From: Candidatus Cloacimonadota bacterium
Lineage (GTDB): Bacteria > Cloacimonadota > Cloacimonadia > Cloacimonadales > TCS61
NCBI GenBank assembly: GCA_018645365.1
Contig: JABGOP010000012.1
Location: forward strand, 1-41,967
Length of the DNA stretch: 41,967 nucleotides
Direction of reading: 5' to 3'
The position numbers were made by a program, and so were the translations under genes. Below, one piece after another: positions 34,390 through 41,967 of this stretch (its first letter is position 1; every line of letters begins with the position of its first letter). The notes beneath the pieces were generated by a model, which was given only the letters and a program-made list of their open reading frames with translations, was not told the DNA's origin and did not search any database.

Positions 34390-36277
34390 CGATTATCCCC
34401 AAAACATATTGTAAAATCAAAGAAGCGTCCATCGACTGTACATAGCCGTTTTCATCAACATCGGCGTTTGTTATTTGAAACTCATCTAACTCAATTAAGC
34501 CTATTGAATATCGTAATGTCAACGATGCATCATAAGCTTGCAACATACCATTTCTATCCACATCTCCCAACAAAACAAAATCATTTGAAGCAGATGGTGT
34601 TGCCACTGACATAATTTGTAAATTTGCAGAACCATCTGGATTTCTGCCGTAAGAAACATCTGGCAATAATGCTGGATATTCAAAACAATCAATTGGAACA
34701 ATCGCATCTTTATTGTAAATACCGATAAATTCTCCCTCTTGTTTTAAACCAAAATTTGCGTGTAAAATTCCAGATAAGGCATCGTTATCAGCCCAAATTA
34801 TTAGATAATCATTTGCTGGAATCGTCACATCTGGAAATTGCCATTTATCCGAAGTCTGCGAGTTATCACTCAAAAATAAGCCTTCCAAATTTACAGCAAC
34901 ATCGTTTGAGTTGTAAATTTCTATCCAATCCGCATATTCACCAAATTCATCGGTAATAGTGCTAGTATTCATTGCCATTACTTCGTTGATGTAAATGCCC
35001 GTTTGGTAATCTTGAATGATATAATTTTGCAGTTGAGATTCGATAAATTGGTCGCGTTCCTGAATGAAATGTTTCAAACCAAAAATAACATTATTCCCAA
35101 AATTTATGTCATTCTCTAAGTTTGTTTCAAATTCTTCATTTGTGAACATTTTGTTATTATCTGCGTAAACTGCATCGCGTATTAAATCTGCAAGTTCATC
35201 GATGTGTGGTGACAAAAAGGTCTCATTCAACTCATTTTCTGCAAGATATTTATAAATCATTTTATAGATATCTTTATACTCATCTACGCCTTGCGTCGCA
35301 ATAGTTTTGGTGTAAAATGGTCGAGAATAACTGTATTCCCAGAACATATCCAAGTGTAATATATCGTCAGGGTCGAGAATATTAAGTTTTAAAACACCAA
35401 ACGCATAATTAAAATCCCACGGAATGTGGGTAAATTTATTTGTATCTGTGCGATGATAAAGATAATAATTGCGTGAATTACCAAAATAACTATCTAAATT
35501 AACATAATAGTTGTTTATCACTTGATAAAACAGGTAATTATGAATGTGGAAAAAACCTTTAAGATCTTCGGCAAATTCGTTCGCTGGGGTGTTATTTACA
35601 ATATCAATTAAATTCAACAAATCAGACCAATTATTCAATTCTTCATTCGTTTTAATTTCGTATAAATCGTAATAATCTGCTTGATTGGGACCATACCAAA
35701 CTAAATCACCGTGTGGGTCACCTTTGAAAAGATTACCGTCTTCCCCACCACCATAATGGCGGTCAACAAATTTCATATTAACCTGTTCTACATTTGTGTA
35801 AAGTCCCCAATAAATACCATTCACATACACTTTGGCAAAATTAGCACGCGAACTTGGAATGTATTCATTCATCACATCGTAAACTAATTTTTCACGCAGA
35901 AAAGATGGATCACAATAGTTGTTGTTCAGATTTAATTTATCTAAACTATAAAATTCTTGGTCTTCCACAAATGCATCAAATTTTATTTTGAATGGTTTTT
36001 TTTGAGTTGGATAGCCCATCGATTTATAACCTTTGAAACGCACGCCAACACTGTCGTAATCTACGCCATTAAAGGTAAAGGTTGCTTGCGAGTAAATCCA
36101 ATCATTCTCATCTTCCGAACCTAAAAGATAATTCCCATAAAGCATATCATACCATTCGTCGTCTTCAAAAGTTATGTAAAATTCCAAAATTTGAGAATCA
36201 TCGTAAATAACATCAGATTCGTCAGCAAAAACACTAACGAAAATAATTAACAACATAAAAATCAAAAAATATTTCAT
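34379..36277 (-). CDS. Exported CotH-family kinase with lamin-tail and dockerin domains
   Basis: A 632-residue protein with signal peptide 1-18. The CotH kinase domain spans about 25-400: VGVRFKGYKS (78-86), KKPFKIKFD (93-101), KLNLNNNYCDPSFLREKL (114-131), YVNGIYWGLY, FKGDPHGDL and IPWDFNYAFG (285-294) with the metal-binding D288. CotH proteins phosphorylate proteins such as spore-coat components in Bacillus. A lamin-tail domain lies at about 418-520 (IYINEVMAMNTS, DWIEIYNSND), and a dockerin-like pair at about 570-632 (GDVDRNGMLQAYDASL, ADVDENGYVQSMDASL). It follows the lipoprotein gene by 12 nt. The exported location implies envelope or extracellular targets; the phosphate donor there is unknown. 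Confidence 0.93.
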   Translation of the reverse strand: MKYFLIFMLLIIFVSVFADESDVIYDDSQILEFYITFEDDEWYDMLYGNYLLGSEDENDWIYSQATFTFNGVDYDSVGVRFKGYKSMGYPTQKKPFKIKFDAFVEDQEFYSLDKLNLNNNYCDPSFLREKLVYDVMNEYIPSSRANFAKVYVNGIYWGLYTNVEQVNMKFVDRHYGGGEDGNLFKGDPHGDLVWYGPNQADYYDLYEIKTNEELNNWSDLLNLIDIVNNTPANEFAEDLKGFFHIHNYLFYQVINNYYVNLDSYFGNSRNYYLYHRTDTNKFTHIPWDFNYAFGVLKLNILDPDDILHLDMFWEYSYSRPFYTKTIATQGVDEYKDIYKMIYKYLAENELNETFLSPHIDELADLIRDAVYADNNKMFTNEEFETNLENDINFGNNVIFGLKHFIQERDQFIESQLQNYIIQDYQTGIYINEVMAMNTSTITDEFGEYADWIEIYNSNDVAVNLEGLFLSDNSQTSDKWQFPDVTIPANDYLIIWADNDALSGILHANFGLKQEGEFIGIYNKDAIVPIDCFEYPALLPDVSYGRNPDGSANLQIMSVATPSASNDFVLLGDVDRNGMLQAYDASLTLRYSIGLIELDEFQITNADVDENGYVQSMDASLILQYVLGIIDEF

Positions 36278-36289
36278 AAAACCTCCTGT

Positions 36290-38437
36290 TTACCAGCTTA
36301 AGTTTGCTCCCATATCTGCACCATTTTCACCAGTGCCAATGCAGGGCGAATTTATATCTAATGAAAAATCACCATTTTCCGCATCAATAAAAAGCGGGTC
36401 CAAATCTATGTTACCTTCACCATTATAACCATTTTGAACATCACTATAAATCACCGAAATATCACTCATCGCTTCATAGATGTCACTATCACCACCGAAA
36501 GTTTCATTTTCCCAAATAATGCTATTTTTAATGTTGATATCAGAATGATAATTACAATAAACCGCACTACCATATTGTGAATGATTAGCATAAATCGTTA
36601 CATTTTCCAAAGTTGGGCAAGAATAATTTTTGCACAATATTCCGCCACCATTAACAGAACGATCGTCTCGTTGCACCGAATTATTATTACAAATGATTAC
36701 ATTTGTAATTTGCGGAGATGAATAATGTTCACAGTAAATTCCGCCACCACCTTCATAAGCAGAATTGTTCATTACGAGAACATTTTCGATAATTGGACTT
36801 GAATGGCTTGAACAGTAAATTCCACCACCAGAATCGTAGTAAGCAGTATTTTCTTTTACGATTAAATTTCGTAAAGTTGGACTTGAATAATTTTCACAGT
36901 AAATTCCGCCACCACGCTGGTTATAGCCGTTCATAATGGTAAAGCCATCTAAAACACTGGTGGGAAACTCACCGTCGACAAATTTCACTACACTCACATA
37001 ATCTAGTGTATCGTTAGTACCGTCAATAATGGTAACCAACGGTCCATCGGTGGATTGGAGGACAATATCCTTACCATTAAAATAGATATTCTCGTTGTAA
37101 GTCCCAGGAAAAACTAATATTTCGTGTCCATCAATAGCATCATCAATAGCAAGTTGAATGCTTTCGTAATAATGACTTGTTGTGTTATTTAATACAAGCG
37201 GGAAATCAATTTCATCAACAACAATGTAATTTTCCTTAACTAAGGTGTCTATTGTGACCCCATTATCAACAGTTAATGAAACTGTAAAAACACCAAAATC
37301 TTCATAAATGTGAGTGGGTGTTTGTTCCGTTGATGTGTTGCCATCTCCAAAATTCCACTCCCAACCTACAATTGGGTTATTCTCATCTTGTAAAGAAATG
37401 TCAATAAATTGGAATTCGTCTACCACTTGGTAACCATTTGTTTGTTCAGTAAAAAATCTAGCAGTTAAAGTGAGGGGAGTTTCTTGTTGATCAAAATAGT
37501 AACAACCAACATCATTCCTTGTACCATCTGGATCTTTATATTCTTCTGCAGGATTTCCCATATCAATACACGGTGATTCAGGTTGCAAATTATAATCCGC
37601 ATTAAATAATGGGTCTGAATCAATGTTTCCTTCGCCCAACCAATACCCTTCAACGTTAGAAAAACTTACATTTATAACACCGGCAATATGTTCCATATTG
37701 TTGATTTCATTAAATCCAATCACCGAATTTAATAACGATAATTCTGAATAAACTCCACTCTCTAATATTCCGCCACCTTGGTTATTTGCAATAGTTGTAT
37801 TTATTATATTAGTCTCAGTATCATCCAAATAAATACCACCACCACTTAATGCTACATTTTCTGTAATTTGACAATACGATAAATCCATAGTTGAACTGAA
37901 ACCAGAATAAATACCACCACCAAATCCAGAATTGGATGAACTATTGTTGGCAATTATAGAATTTTCGATTATTAAGTGTGCATTATTATAAATGTAGATA
38001 CCGCCACCTTTTTCAGTGCAATTATTTTCATTAATAATCATATTTTTCATCGTAACTGTTGAATTTTCACAGAAAACACCACCCCCTTTTTCAGAATTAC
38101 CATTTGTTATTGTAAAACCATCAATAATAATAGATGAATTTACCAAACTGGCAAACTTCATTACACTAGTTGTATCTCCCCATATAATAGTAGTTTCCGC
38201 ACCATCAGTTGAGAGAAGTGTAATAGAATCATCATTAAAATAAATATTCTCGTTGTAAGTCCCTGGTGAAACCAAAATTGTGTGTCCATCATCGGCACTA
38301 TCGATAGCAAGTTGAATGGTTTCATAATACTCGCTAATTGTGGTATTGTGAATTGGTGGATAAACTGGTGGGGTAATTTCTTCTTCACAAGCAACAAACA
38401 GCATAAATACAAAAAGTAAACCAATAAAAAATTTCAT
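36290..38437 (-). CDS. Beta-helix lipoprotein with PKD domain and duplicated N-terminal module
   Basis: A 715-residue lipoprotein. MKFFIGLLFVFMLFVAC gives a lipid-attachment cysteine near residue 17 followed by three glutamates. Two related modules start with YYETIQLAIDSADDGHTILV and YYESIQLAIDDAIDGHEILV, each followed by PGTYNENIYFN and beta-helix repeats with CENSS/GGGIYC turns. A PKD domain (GWEWNFGDGNTSTEQTPTHIY) sits between them. The upstream ATG at 38476 falls almost on the predicted transcription start, while the ATG at 38437 has GGAG 7 nt before it, so I use the latter. It is the first gene of the CotH/VTC unit and could anchor or display its products on the envelope. Confidence 0.87.
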   Translation of the reverse strand: MKFFIGLLFVFMLFVACEEEITPPVYPPIHNTTISEYYETIQLAIDSADDGHTILVSPGTYNENIYFNDDSITLLSTDGAETTIIWGDTTSVMKFASLVNSSIIIDGFTITNGNSEKGGGVFCENSTVTMKNMIINENNCTEKGGGIYIYNNAHLIIENSIIANNSSSNSGFGGGIYSGFSSTMDLSYCQITENVALSGGGIYLDDTETNIINTTIANNQGGGILESGVYSELSLLNSVIGFNEINNMEHIAGVINVSFSNVEGYWLGEGNIDSDPLFNADYNLQPESPCIDMGNPAEEYKDPDGTRNDVGCYYFDQQETPLTLTARFFTEQTNGYQVVDEFQFIDISLQDENNPIVGWEWNFGDGNTSTEQTPTHIYEDFGVFTVSLTVDNGVTIDTLVKENYIVVDEIDFPLVLNNTTSHYYESIQLAIDDAIDGHEILVFPGTYNENIYFNGKDIVLQSTDGPLVTIIDGTNDTLDYVSVVKFVDGEFPTSVLDGFTIMNGYNQRGGGIYCENYSSPTLRNLIVKENTAYYDSGGGIYCSSHSSPIIENVLVMNNSAYEGGGGIYCEHYSSPQITNVIICNNNSVQRDDRSVNGGGILCKNYSCPTLENVTIYANHSQYGSAVYCNYHSDINIKNSIIWENETFGGDSDIYEAMSDISVIYSDVQNGYNGEGNIDLDPLFIDAENGDFSLDINSPCIGTGENGADMGANLSW

Positions 38438-38486
38438 CATAAATCTCCTTTTAATTAGAAAATACTCAAACTTCATTACTGCATCA

Positions 38487-38515
38487 CAATATTTGAAATC
38501 ATTAAATTATGTCAA
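38487..38515 (-). promoter_or_regulatory. Putative promoter of the nine-gene CotH/VTC unit
   Basis: Minus strand: TTGACA (38510-38515), a 17-bp spacer, ATATTG (38487-38492). It is the only good promoter seen for the genes down to 28134, all of which are joined by overlaps or gaps of 12 nt or less. The surrounding gap 38480-38642 shows nothing else. Confidence 0.5.
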
Positions 38516-38642
38516 ATGTTTTATTTTATTTGAAGAAATTGCAAGCGATAAAACAACAAGAAATATTCATTAGAAAATGAAGAAAATTAGAGTAGCATCA
38601 AAAATTTATCAAAAATAATTTTAATAAAATATTAGGATAATT

Positions 38643-39125
38643 TCACTTATAATTTAGTGCCTTTTTCACTTCCGTGATAGATGCAAAAAAGACAGCATCA
38701 AAAATGGGGTTTAAATAAGTATTTTTTTCATCAATAATGTTAAAAGGATACATTTTAAATCCAGTTCCATCTTCTTCATTTTGTGGTATAACATCAAATC
38801 TAACCGGGTTTAAAGTGCGAAGAAGGTTTATTGTTTTTTTAGCAACTCTCCCTGTGCCGATTGGGAAAAGGTTGTTACTTTCATTCGTGCGAAGTTCCAT
38901 AAGTAGGTCTAATTTGTCTTTGAATATTTTTTTATTCCACATTACGGTACCACGCGAAAAATGAAATTCACAATCACGACTAATTAAAGGGTGCGGCGTT
39001 GTTTTTCTAATAGATTCAACAAGTTGAAGAAAAAAGTTTTTACCTCCAAAATTAATGATACAATCGTTCAATTTTTCACAATACGTTAATTTTTCTGCTT
39101 CGGTAAAATTATCAAAATAATACAT
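38643..39125 (-). CDS. Hypothetical protein
   Basis: A 160-residue soluble protein with no signal peptide or membrane helix. It has a cysteine-containing start (EAEKLTYCEKLNDC), a central RTNESNNLFPIGTGRVAKKT and a late PVRFDVIPQNEEDGTGFKMYPFN. I recognise no family. AAGGAG lies before the ATG at 39125. It is 45 nt downstream of a tRNA-Arg gene on the same strand and could share its transcript. The base composition matches its neighbours. Confidence 0.75.
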   Translation of the reverse strand: MYYFDNFTEAEKLTYCEKLNDCIINFGGKNFFLQLVESIRKTTPHPLISRDCEFHFSRGTVMWNKKIFKDKLDLLMELRTNESNNLFPIGTGRVAKKTINLLRTLNPVRFDVIPQNEEDGTGFKMYPFNIIDEKNTYLNPIFDAVFFASITEVKKALNYK

Positions 39126-39170
39126 CTATTCTCCTTATAATCAATTTAAGTAAAGTTGTCTAAACAAAAA

Positions 39171-39247
39171 TGGCACGCCCGTAGGGATTCGAACCCCAAA
39201 CCTCCTGATCCGTAGTCAGGTGCTCTATCCAATTGAGCCACGGGCGC
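39171..39247 (-). tRNA. tRNA-Arg (anticodon ACG)
   Basis: The minus strand folds as a complete 77-nt cloverleaf: acceptor GCGCCCG/CGGGCGT (G1-U72 wobble), D arm GCTC...GAGC, anticodon arm CCTGA-CTACGGA-TCAGG with ACG at 39211-39213, T arm with GTTCGAAT, discriminator G and an encoded CCA. The A34 would be expected to be edited to inosine to read CGU, CGC and CGA. Confidence 0.97.
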
Positions 39248-39258
39248 ACATTGACTGC

Positions 39259-39287
39259 ACAAACAAAATCCACCCTTTTTGTGTCAA
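39259..39287 (-). promoter_or_regulatory. Putative promoter of tRNA-Arg
   Basis: Minus strand: TTGACA (39282-39287), a 17-bp spacer, GTTTGT (39259-39264); TGTTTG with a 16-bp spacer is equally possible. About 12 nt upstream of the mature tRNA 5' end. Confidence 0.4.
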
Positions 39288-39335
39288 GAATTTTAACAAA
39301 AAATCATCAAGATCACATTTAAACATTTTATATTC

Positions 39336-39364
39336 TTGACATCAAAAAGCACCAAAAATATCTG
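39336..39364 (+). promoter_or_regulatory. Putative promoter of the asparaginase - antiporter unit
   Basis: TTGACA (39336-39341), a 17-bp spacer, TATCTG (39359-39364), about 25 nt before the start codon; divergent from the tRNA promoter. Confidence 0.5.
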
Positions 39365-39389
39365 AACTCAAAAAATTGAAGGCAAAATA

Positions 39390-40364
39390 ATGAGAAGAAA
39401 AATATTGATTATTACAACCGGTGGCACTATCTCAATGAAACATAATAGCCCGTTCGGTGTAATTCCAAACGACGAATTTGCCGCTCACTTAAAGGAATTT
39501 CCGCAATTAGCAAAAATAGCTATCATCGATGTCTATGAACATTCAAACATTCCCAGCCCGTTTATGACGCCCCAAAAAATGGTATCATTAGCTAATTTAG
39601 TTGATGAAAAAATTTCAAATTATGACGGTGTGGTGATAACGCACGGCACCGATACTCTGGAAGAAACTGCTTATATGTTGGATTTAATCCTGCAAACGAG
39701 AAAACCAATAGTCTTTACGGCAGCAATGAGAAGCGGTTCTGAACTCGGTTTGGACGGTCCACGAAATATCGTTGGTGCAGTACGAGTTGCTGGAAGTTCA
39801 AAAGCTGCCAACAGAGGCGTTTTGGTAGTAATGAACGATGAAATAAATTCGGCACGTGATGTTACAAAAACCGATTCTTCCAAAACGGATTCATTTATCA
39901 GCCCATCTTTGGGACTTTTGGGTATCATTGACCCAGATAAAATAATTTTCTATCGTAAAACCGAAATTTACGAAAAAATTGAAACAACAAAAATCGAAAC
40001 AAACATTGATTTAATCAAATGCAGTAGCGGAATGGACGGAAGATTTTTGGAAGCATCTGTTCAAAATGGAGCAAAAGCAATTGTCATCGAAGCTTTTGGC
40101 AGGGGAAATATTCCTCAAACAATGCTTTCTGCAATCGAGAAAGTATTGCTAAAAGACATATTAATTATAATCGTTTCAAGAACTTACACGGGACGTGTTT
40201 TGCCAGAATACGGTTATGAAGGTGGCGGATTATTCTTGCAAAATTTAGGTTGCATTATGGGTGAAGAGCAAAAAGGAACTAAAATGCGGATAAAATTAAT
40301 GGCACTTTTCGGGAAATTTGAAAGTGCCGAAAAAGTAAGAAATTATCTTACTTCCCAAAAATGA
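39390..40364 (+). CDS. ansA: L-asparaginase
   Basis: A 324-residue hydrolase that converts L-asparagine to aspartate and ammonia. Both threonine signatures are present: TTGGTIS with nucleophile T13, and HGTDTLEE with T87-D88. TAAMRSGSELGLDGPRN follows the bacterial asparaginase pattern. There is no signal peptide, so it is cytoplasmic (type I-like). A weak GAAGG lies upstream. The stop overlaps the antiporter start by 4 nt, a link of amino-acid deamidation with ion exchange. The type I versus type II assignment is uncertain; the symbol follows the cytoplasmic form. Confidence 0.92.
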   Translation: MRRKILIITTGGTISMKHNSPFGVIPNDEFAAHLKEFPQLAKIAIIDVYEHSNIPSPFMTPQKMVSLANLVDEKISNYDGVVITHGTDTLEETAYMLDLILQTRKPIVFTAAMRSGSELGLDGPRNIVGAVRVAGSSKAANRGVLVVMNDEINSARDVTKTDSSKTDSFISPSLGLLGIIDPDKIIFYRKTEIYEKIETTKIETNIDLIKCSSGMDGRFLEASVQNGAKAIVIEAFGRGNIPQTMLSAIEKVLLKDILIIIVSRTYTGRVLPEYGYEGGGLFLQNLGCIMGEEQKGTKMRIKLMALFGKFESAEKVRNYLTSQK

Positions 40365-41605
40365 TTTTCATAAGTTTCCTCTCTATTATCCGAGATTATT
40401 TTGCCCATCACATCATTTTTAGCGCTGGACTTTTATTAATTGTCGGTTACATTTTCGGTAATCTTGTTGAAAAAATTAAACTACCAGCAATCACTGGCTA
40501 TATCTTGGCTGGTGTAGTTATTGGCAGCTCTGGATTGAAGTTGATTCATGAAGGAAATATGGAAATTTTATTCATTCTTTCCGAGATAACCCTTTCATTT
40601 ATTGCTGTTTTAATTGGTGGCGAATTCTCTTTTTACAAGTTAAAAATTTACGGCAAAAAAATATTATTTTTAACCATGACGCAGATGTTATTGACATTTA
40701 TTTTAGTCTCATTCGGTCTTATTTTGATTGGATTTCAGCAATACATCGCTTTCATTTTGGGAGCAATTTCTGCTGCCACTGCTCCCGCTGCCACCGTCGT
40801 AATCGTGGAAAAGTTGAAAGCACGCGGGAAATTCGTTGATTATCTTTACGGCGTTGTGGCGTTAGACGATGCGGGCACGATTATCCTCTTTTCGATTGTA
40901 TTTGCTATTTCTGGATCTGCCATCGGAGAAATAGAATTAAACATAAATTCCGCTATTTTTCACGCTTTGAAAGAGATATTTTACTCTATTTTAATCGGTA
41001 TCATCGGTGGTTTAGCCATCCACTTTTCGACCATCAAAAAACGCAATTTAAATGAAATCAAAATCATCTCGTTTGGTCTAATTTTCCTGGCAACTTCCGT
41101 CGCTATTAGCCTCCATCTTTCACCGCTAATTTCAAATATGGTTTTGGGAATGTTGTTAATAAATATGAACAAAAAAAATATCCGCATTATGTTCTCATTT
41201 GAACCGATTACGCCTCCACTTTACGCCATATTTTTCGCAATTGCTGGAGCGGAATTGCACCTTGCTATTTTTCAAGATAAGACGATTCTCATAGCGGGTC
41301 TTGTATATATTTTGATGAGGTTTATAGGAAAATATTTTGGCATTTTGGCAAGTGGAATTTCCATCAAAATGGAAAAAAATATCCGCAATTACTTGGGGCT
41401 TGCACTTCTACCACAAGCTGGAGTTGCCATTGGACTTTTGCTTTTCGTGAAGGCTTCGCCGATAATTGCAAACGCATCTCCCGAAATCCAAAGTGAGATA
41501 AATCAAATGACAAACATCGTTTTAATGTCAGTTTTCATCAATGAAATTGTGGGACCACCCCTCGCAAAATTAGCCATTTTGAAAAACTTAAAAAGGAGAA
41601 AATAA
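40361..41605 (+). CDS. CPA2-family cation/proton antiporter
   Basis: A 414-residue membrane protein with about 12 helices. It has the CPA2 opening (KLPAITGYILAGVVIG), the GAISAATAPAATVVIVE helix and the paired acids VALDDAG (D169-D170) expected of an electrogenic Na+/H+ or K+/H+ exchanger. The short loop FVDYLYG leads into it, and the last third has LLPQAGVAIGLLLF. It lacks the TrkA-N/RCK regulatory domain of KefB-type transporters, so regulation may come from the following PTS-like protein, whose gene starts immediately after its stop. Confidence 0.9.
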   Translation: MIFISFLSIIRDYFAHHIIFSAGLLLIVGYIFGNLVEKIKLPAITGYILAGVVIGSSGLKLIHEGNMEILFILSEITLSFIAVLIGGEFSFYKLKIYGKKILFLTMTQMLLTFILVSFGLILIGFQQYIAFILGAISAATAPAATVVIVEKLKARGKFVDYLYGVVALDDAGTIILFSIVFAISGSAIGEIELNINSAIFHALKEIFYSILIGIIGGLAIHFSTIKKRNLNEIKIISFGLIFLATSVAISLHLSPLISNMVLGMLLINMNKKNIRIMFSFEPITPPLYAIFFAIAGAELHLAIFQDKTILIAGLVYILMRFIGKYFGILASGISIKMEKNIRNYLGLALLPQAGVAIGLLLFVKASPIIANASPEIQSEINQMTNIVLMSVFINEIVGPPLAKLAILKNLKRRK

Positions 41606-41967
41606 ATGGATATTTCCGAAATTGTTAAATTGGAATGTTGTGATAATGATTTTTCAGCTAAAAATAAAAATGACGTTTTGCATAATTTGACAACACTTCT
41701 AAAAAGAGATGCTAAATTACAAAATTTTGATGATACCACAATTTTTGACGCACTCAAAGAGCGTGAAGAGATGGGAAGCACTGGTTTCACAAATGGAATT
41801 GCCATTCCGCATTGCCAATTGGAGAATTTGGATTCCTTCATTATCGCACTAGCTGTCTGCAAAAGAGGAGTTAACTTTGATGCACTCGATAAAAAAAAAT
41901 CACGCATTTTCGTTACCATTGTGGGACCAAAAAATGACCGCAAAACCCATTTAAAACTTTTGGCAAA
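41606..41967 (+). CDS. PTS EIIA (fructose/Ntr-type) domain protein, 3' end cut by the window
   Basis: The first 120 residues are visible, and the gene runs off the end of the window. It has the PTS_EIIA_2 pattern: LKEREEMGSTGFTNGIAIPHCQ with phosphorylatable H69, then FDALDKKKSRIFVTIVGP. AGGAG lies upstream. The same order (antiporter then EIIA-like protein) is common in related genomes and fits control of the antiporter by phosphorylation state, but no EIIB/EIIC sugar permease is seen here. Confidence 0.9.
   Translation, partial: MDISEIVKLECCDNDFSAKNKNDVLHNLTTLLKRDAKLQNFDDTTIFDALKEREEMGSTGFTNGIAIPHCQLENLDSFIIALAVCKRGVNFDALDKKKSRIFVTIVGPKNDRKTHLKLLA

Noticed and set aside
38438-38476. N-terminal extension of the beta-helix lipoprotein
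   Set aside because: The upstream ATG would lie within a few bases of the predicted transcription start and would bury the lipobox; the ATG at 38437 has a well-spaced ribosome site.
39134-39162. TAGACA - 17 bp - TATAAG as a promoter for the 160-residue hypothetical gene
   Set aside because: The resulting transcript would start downstream of the gene's AAGGAG ribosome site, so the site is probably chance; cotranscription with the tRNA is as likely.
41503-41943. 146-residue minus-strand ORF at the right edge
   Set aside because: It is antisense to the antiporter end and the EIIA-like gene, both of which have clear motifs and ribosome sites.

Overview
The window looks like chromosomal DNA from a low-GC, Gram-negative, Bacteroidota-superphylum-like bacterium, most plausibly a Candidatus Cloacimonadota relative. 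This is an inference from the gene families. Two large secreted proteins end in the YPNPFNP...FSL...GQLV...W...SG.YFYKL sorting tail typical of that group. There are also exported beta-helix proteins, a C10 (streptopain-like) protease, dockerin-bearing exported proteins and outer-membrane efflux parts. Genes are packed tightly, with many ATGA or TAATG junctions.

Positions 1-14068 (minus strand) form one long apparent operon. In transcription order it encodes a secreted C10 protease, MaoC-type hydratase, CitE/HpcH-type lyase (3' frameshift), CapK/PaaK-like adenylate-forming ligase (in-frame stop), a quinolinate synthase homologue (NadA), GT2 glycosyltransferase, NeuD/PglD-like acyltransferase, WbqC-like protein, WecE-like sugar aminotransferase and a polytopic GT-C-like membrane protein. 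These are followed by a 12-unit heptapeptide-repeat ORF and two tandem, nearly identical-headed beta-helix secreted proteins. The middle genes look like a surface-glycan island making an N-acylated amino sugar, with an acyl-CoA/carboxylate side branch that appears to be decaying.

Positions 14175-21410 hold a putative GT9-like protein, a giant Ser/Thr kinase - ATPase-like - TPR - GAF - histidine kinase, a clear intrinsic terminator, and an ApbC/Mrp Fe-S carrier. Positions 21536-28132 hold housekeeping and cofactor genes: a B12-binding radical SAM protein (probably leaderless), thrS overlapping a sugar-binding lipoprotein gene, a flavin reductase, mobB and dtd.

Positions 28134-38437 (minus strand) form a nine-gene unit with junctions from 17-nt overlap to 12-nt gap, behind one good promoter. 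It encodes a beta-helix/PKD lipoprotein, CotH kinase with lamin-tail and dockerin, two tandem dockerin-metallophosphoesterases (sharing a 393-bp perfectly identical tract), a VTC polyphosphate-polymerase-like protein, a DUF4956 membrane protein, a TolC-like outer-membrane protein, an HlyD-like adaptor and a small DUF1737-like protein. This is the best candidate for an undescribed system: envelope phosphorylation, polyphosphate and dephosphorylation combined with an export conduit.

Positions 38643-41967 contain a hypothetical gene, tRNA-Arg(ACG), and an operon of L-asparaginase, CPA2 cation/proton antiporter and a PTS EIIA-type protein cut by the window edge. Upstream regions repeatedly show TTGAC(A/T) - 17 bp - a -10 hexamer ending in TTG/CTG, suggesting a shared promoter type. 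No CRISPR array, insertion sequence or rRNA was seen, and no intergenic gap exceeds 300 bases.
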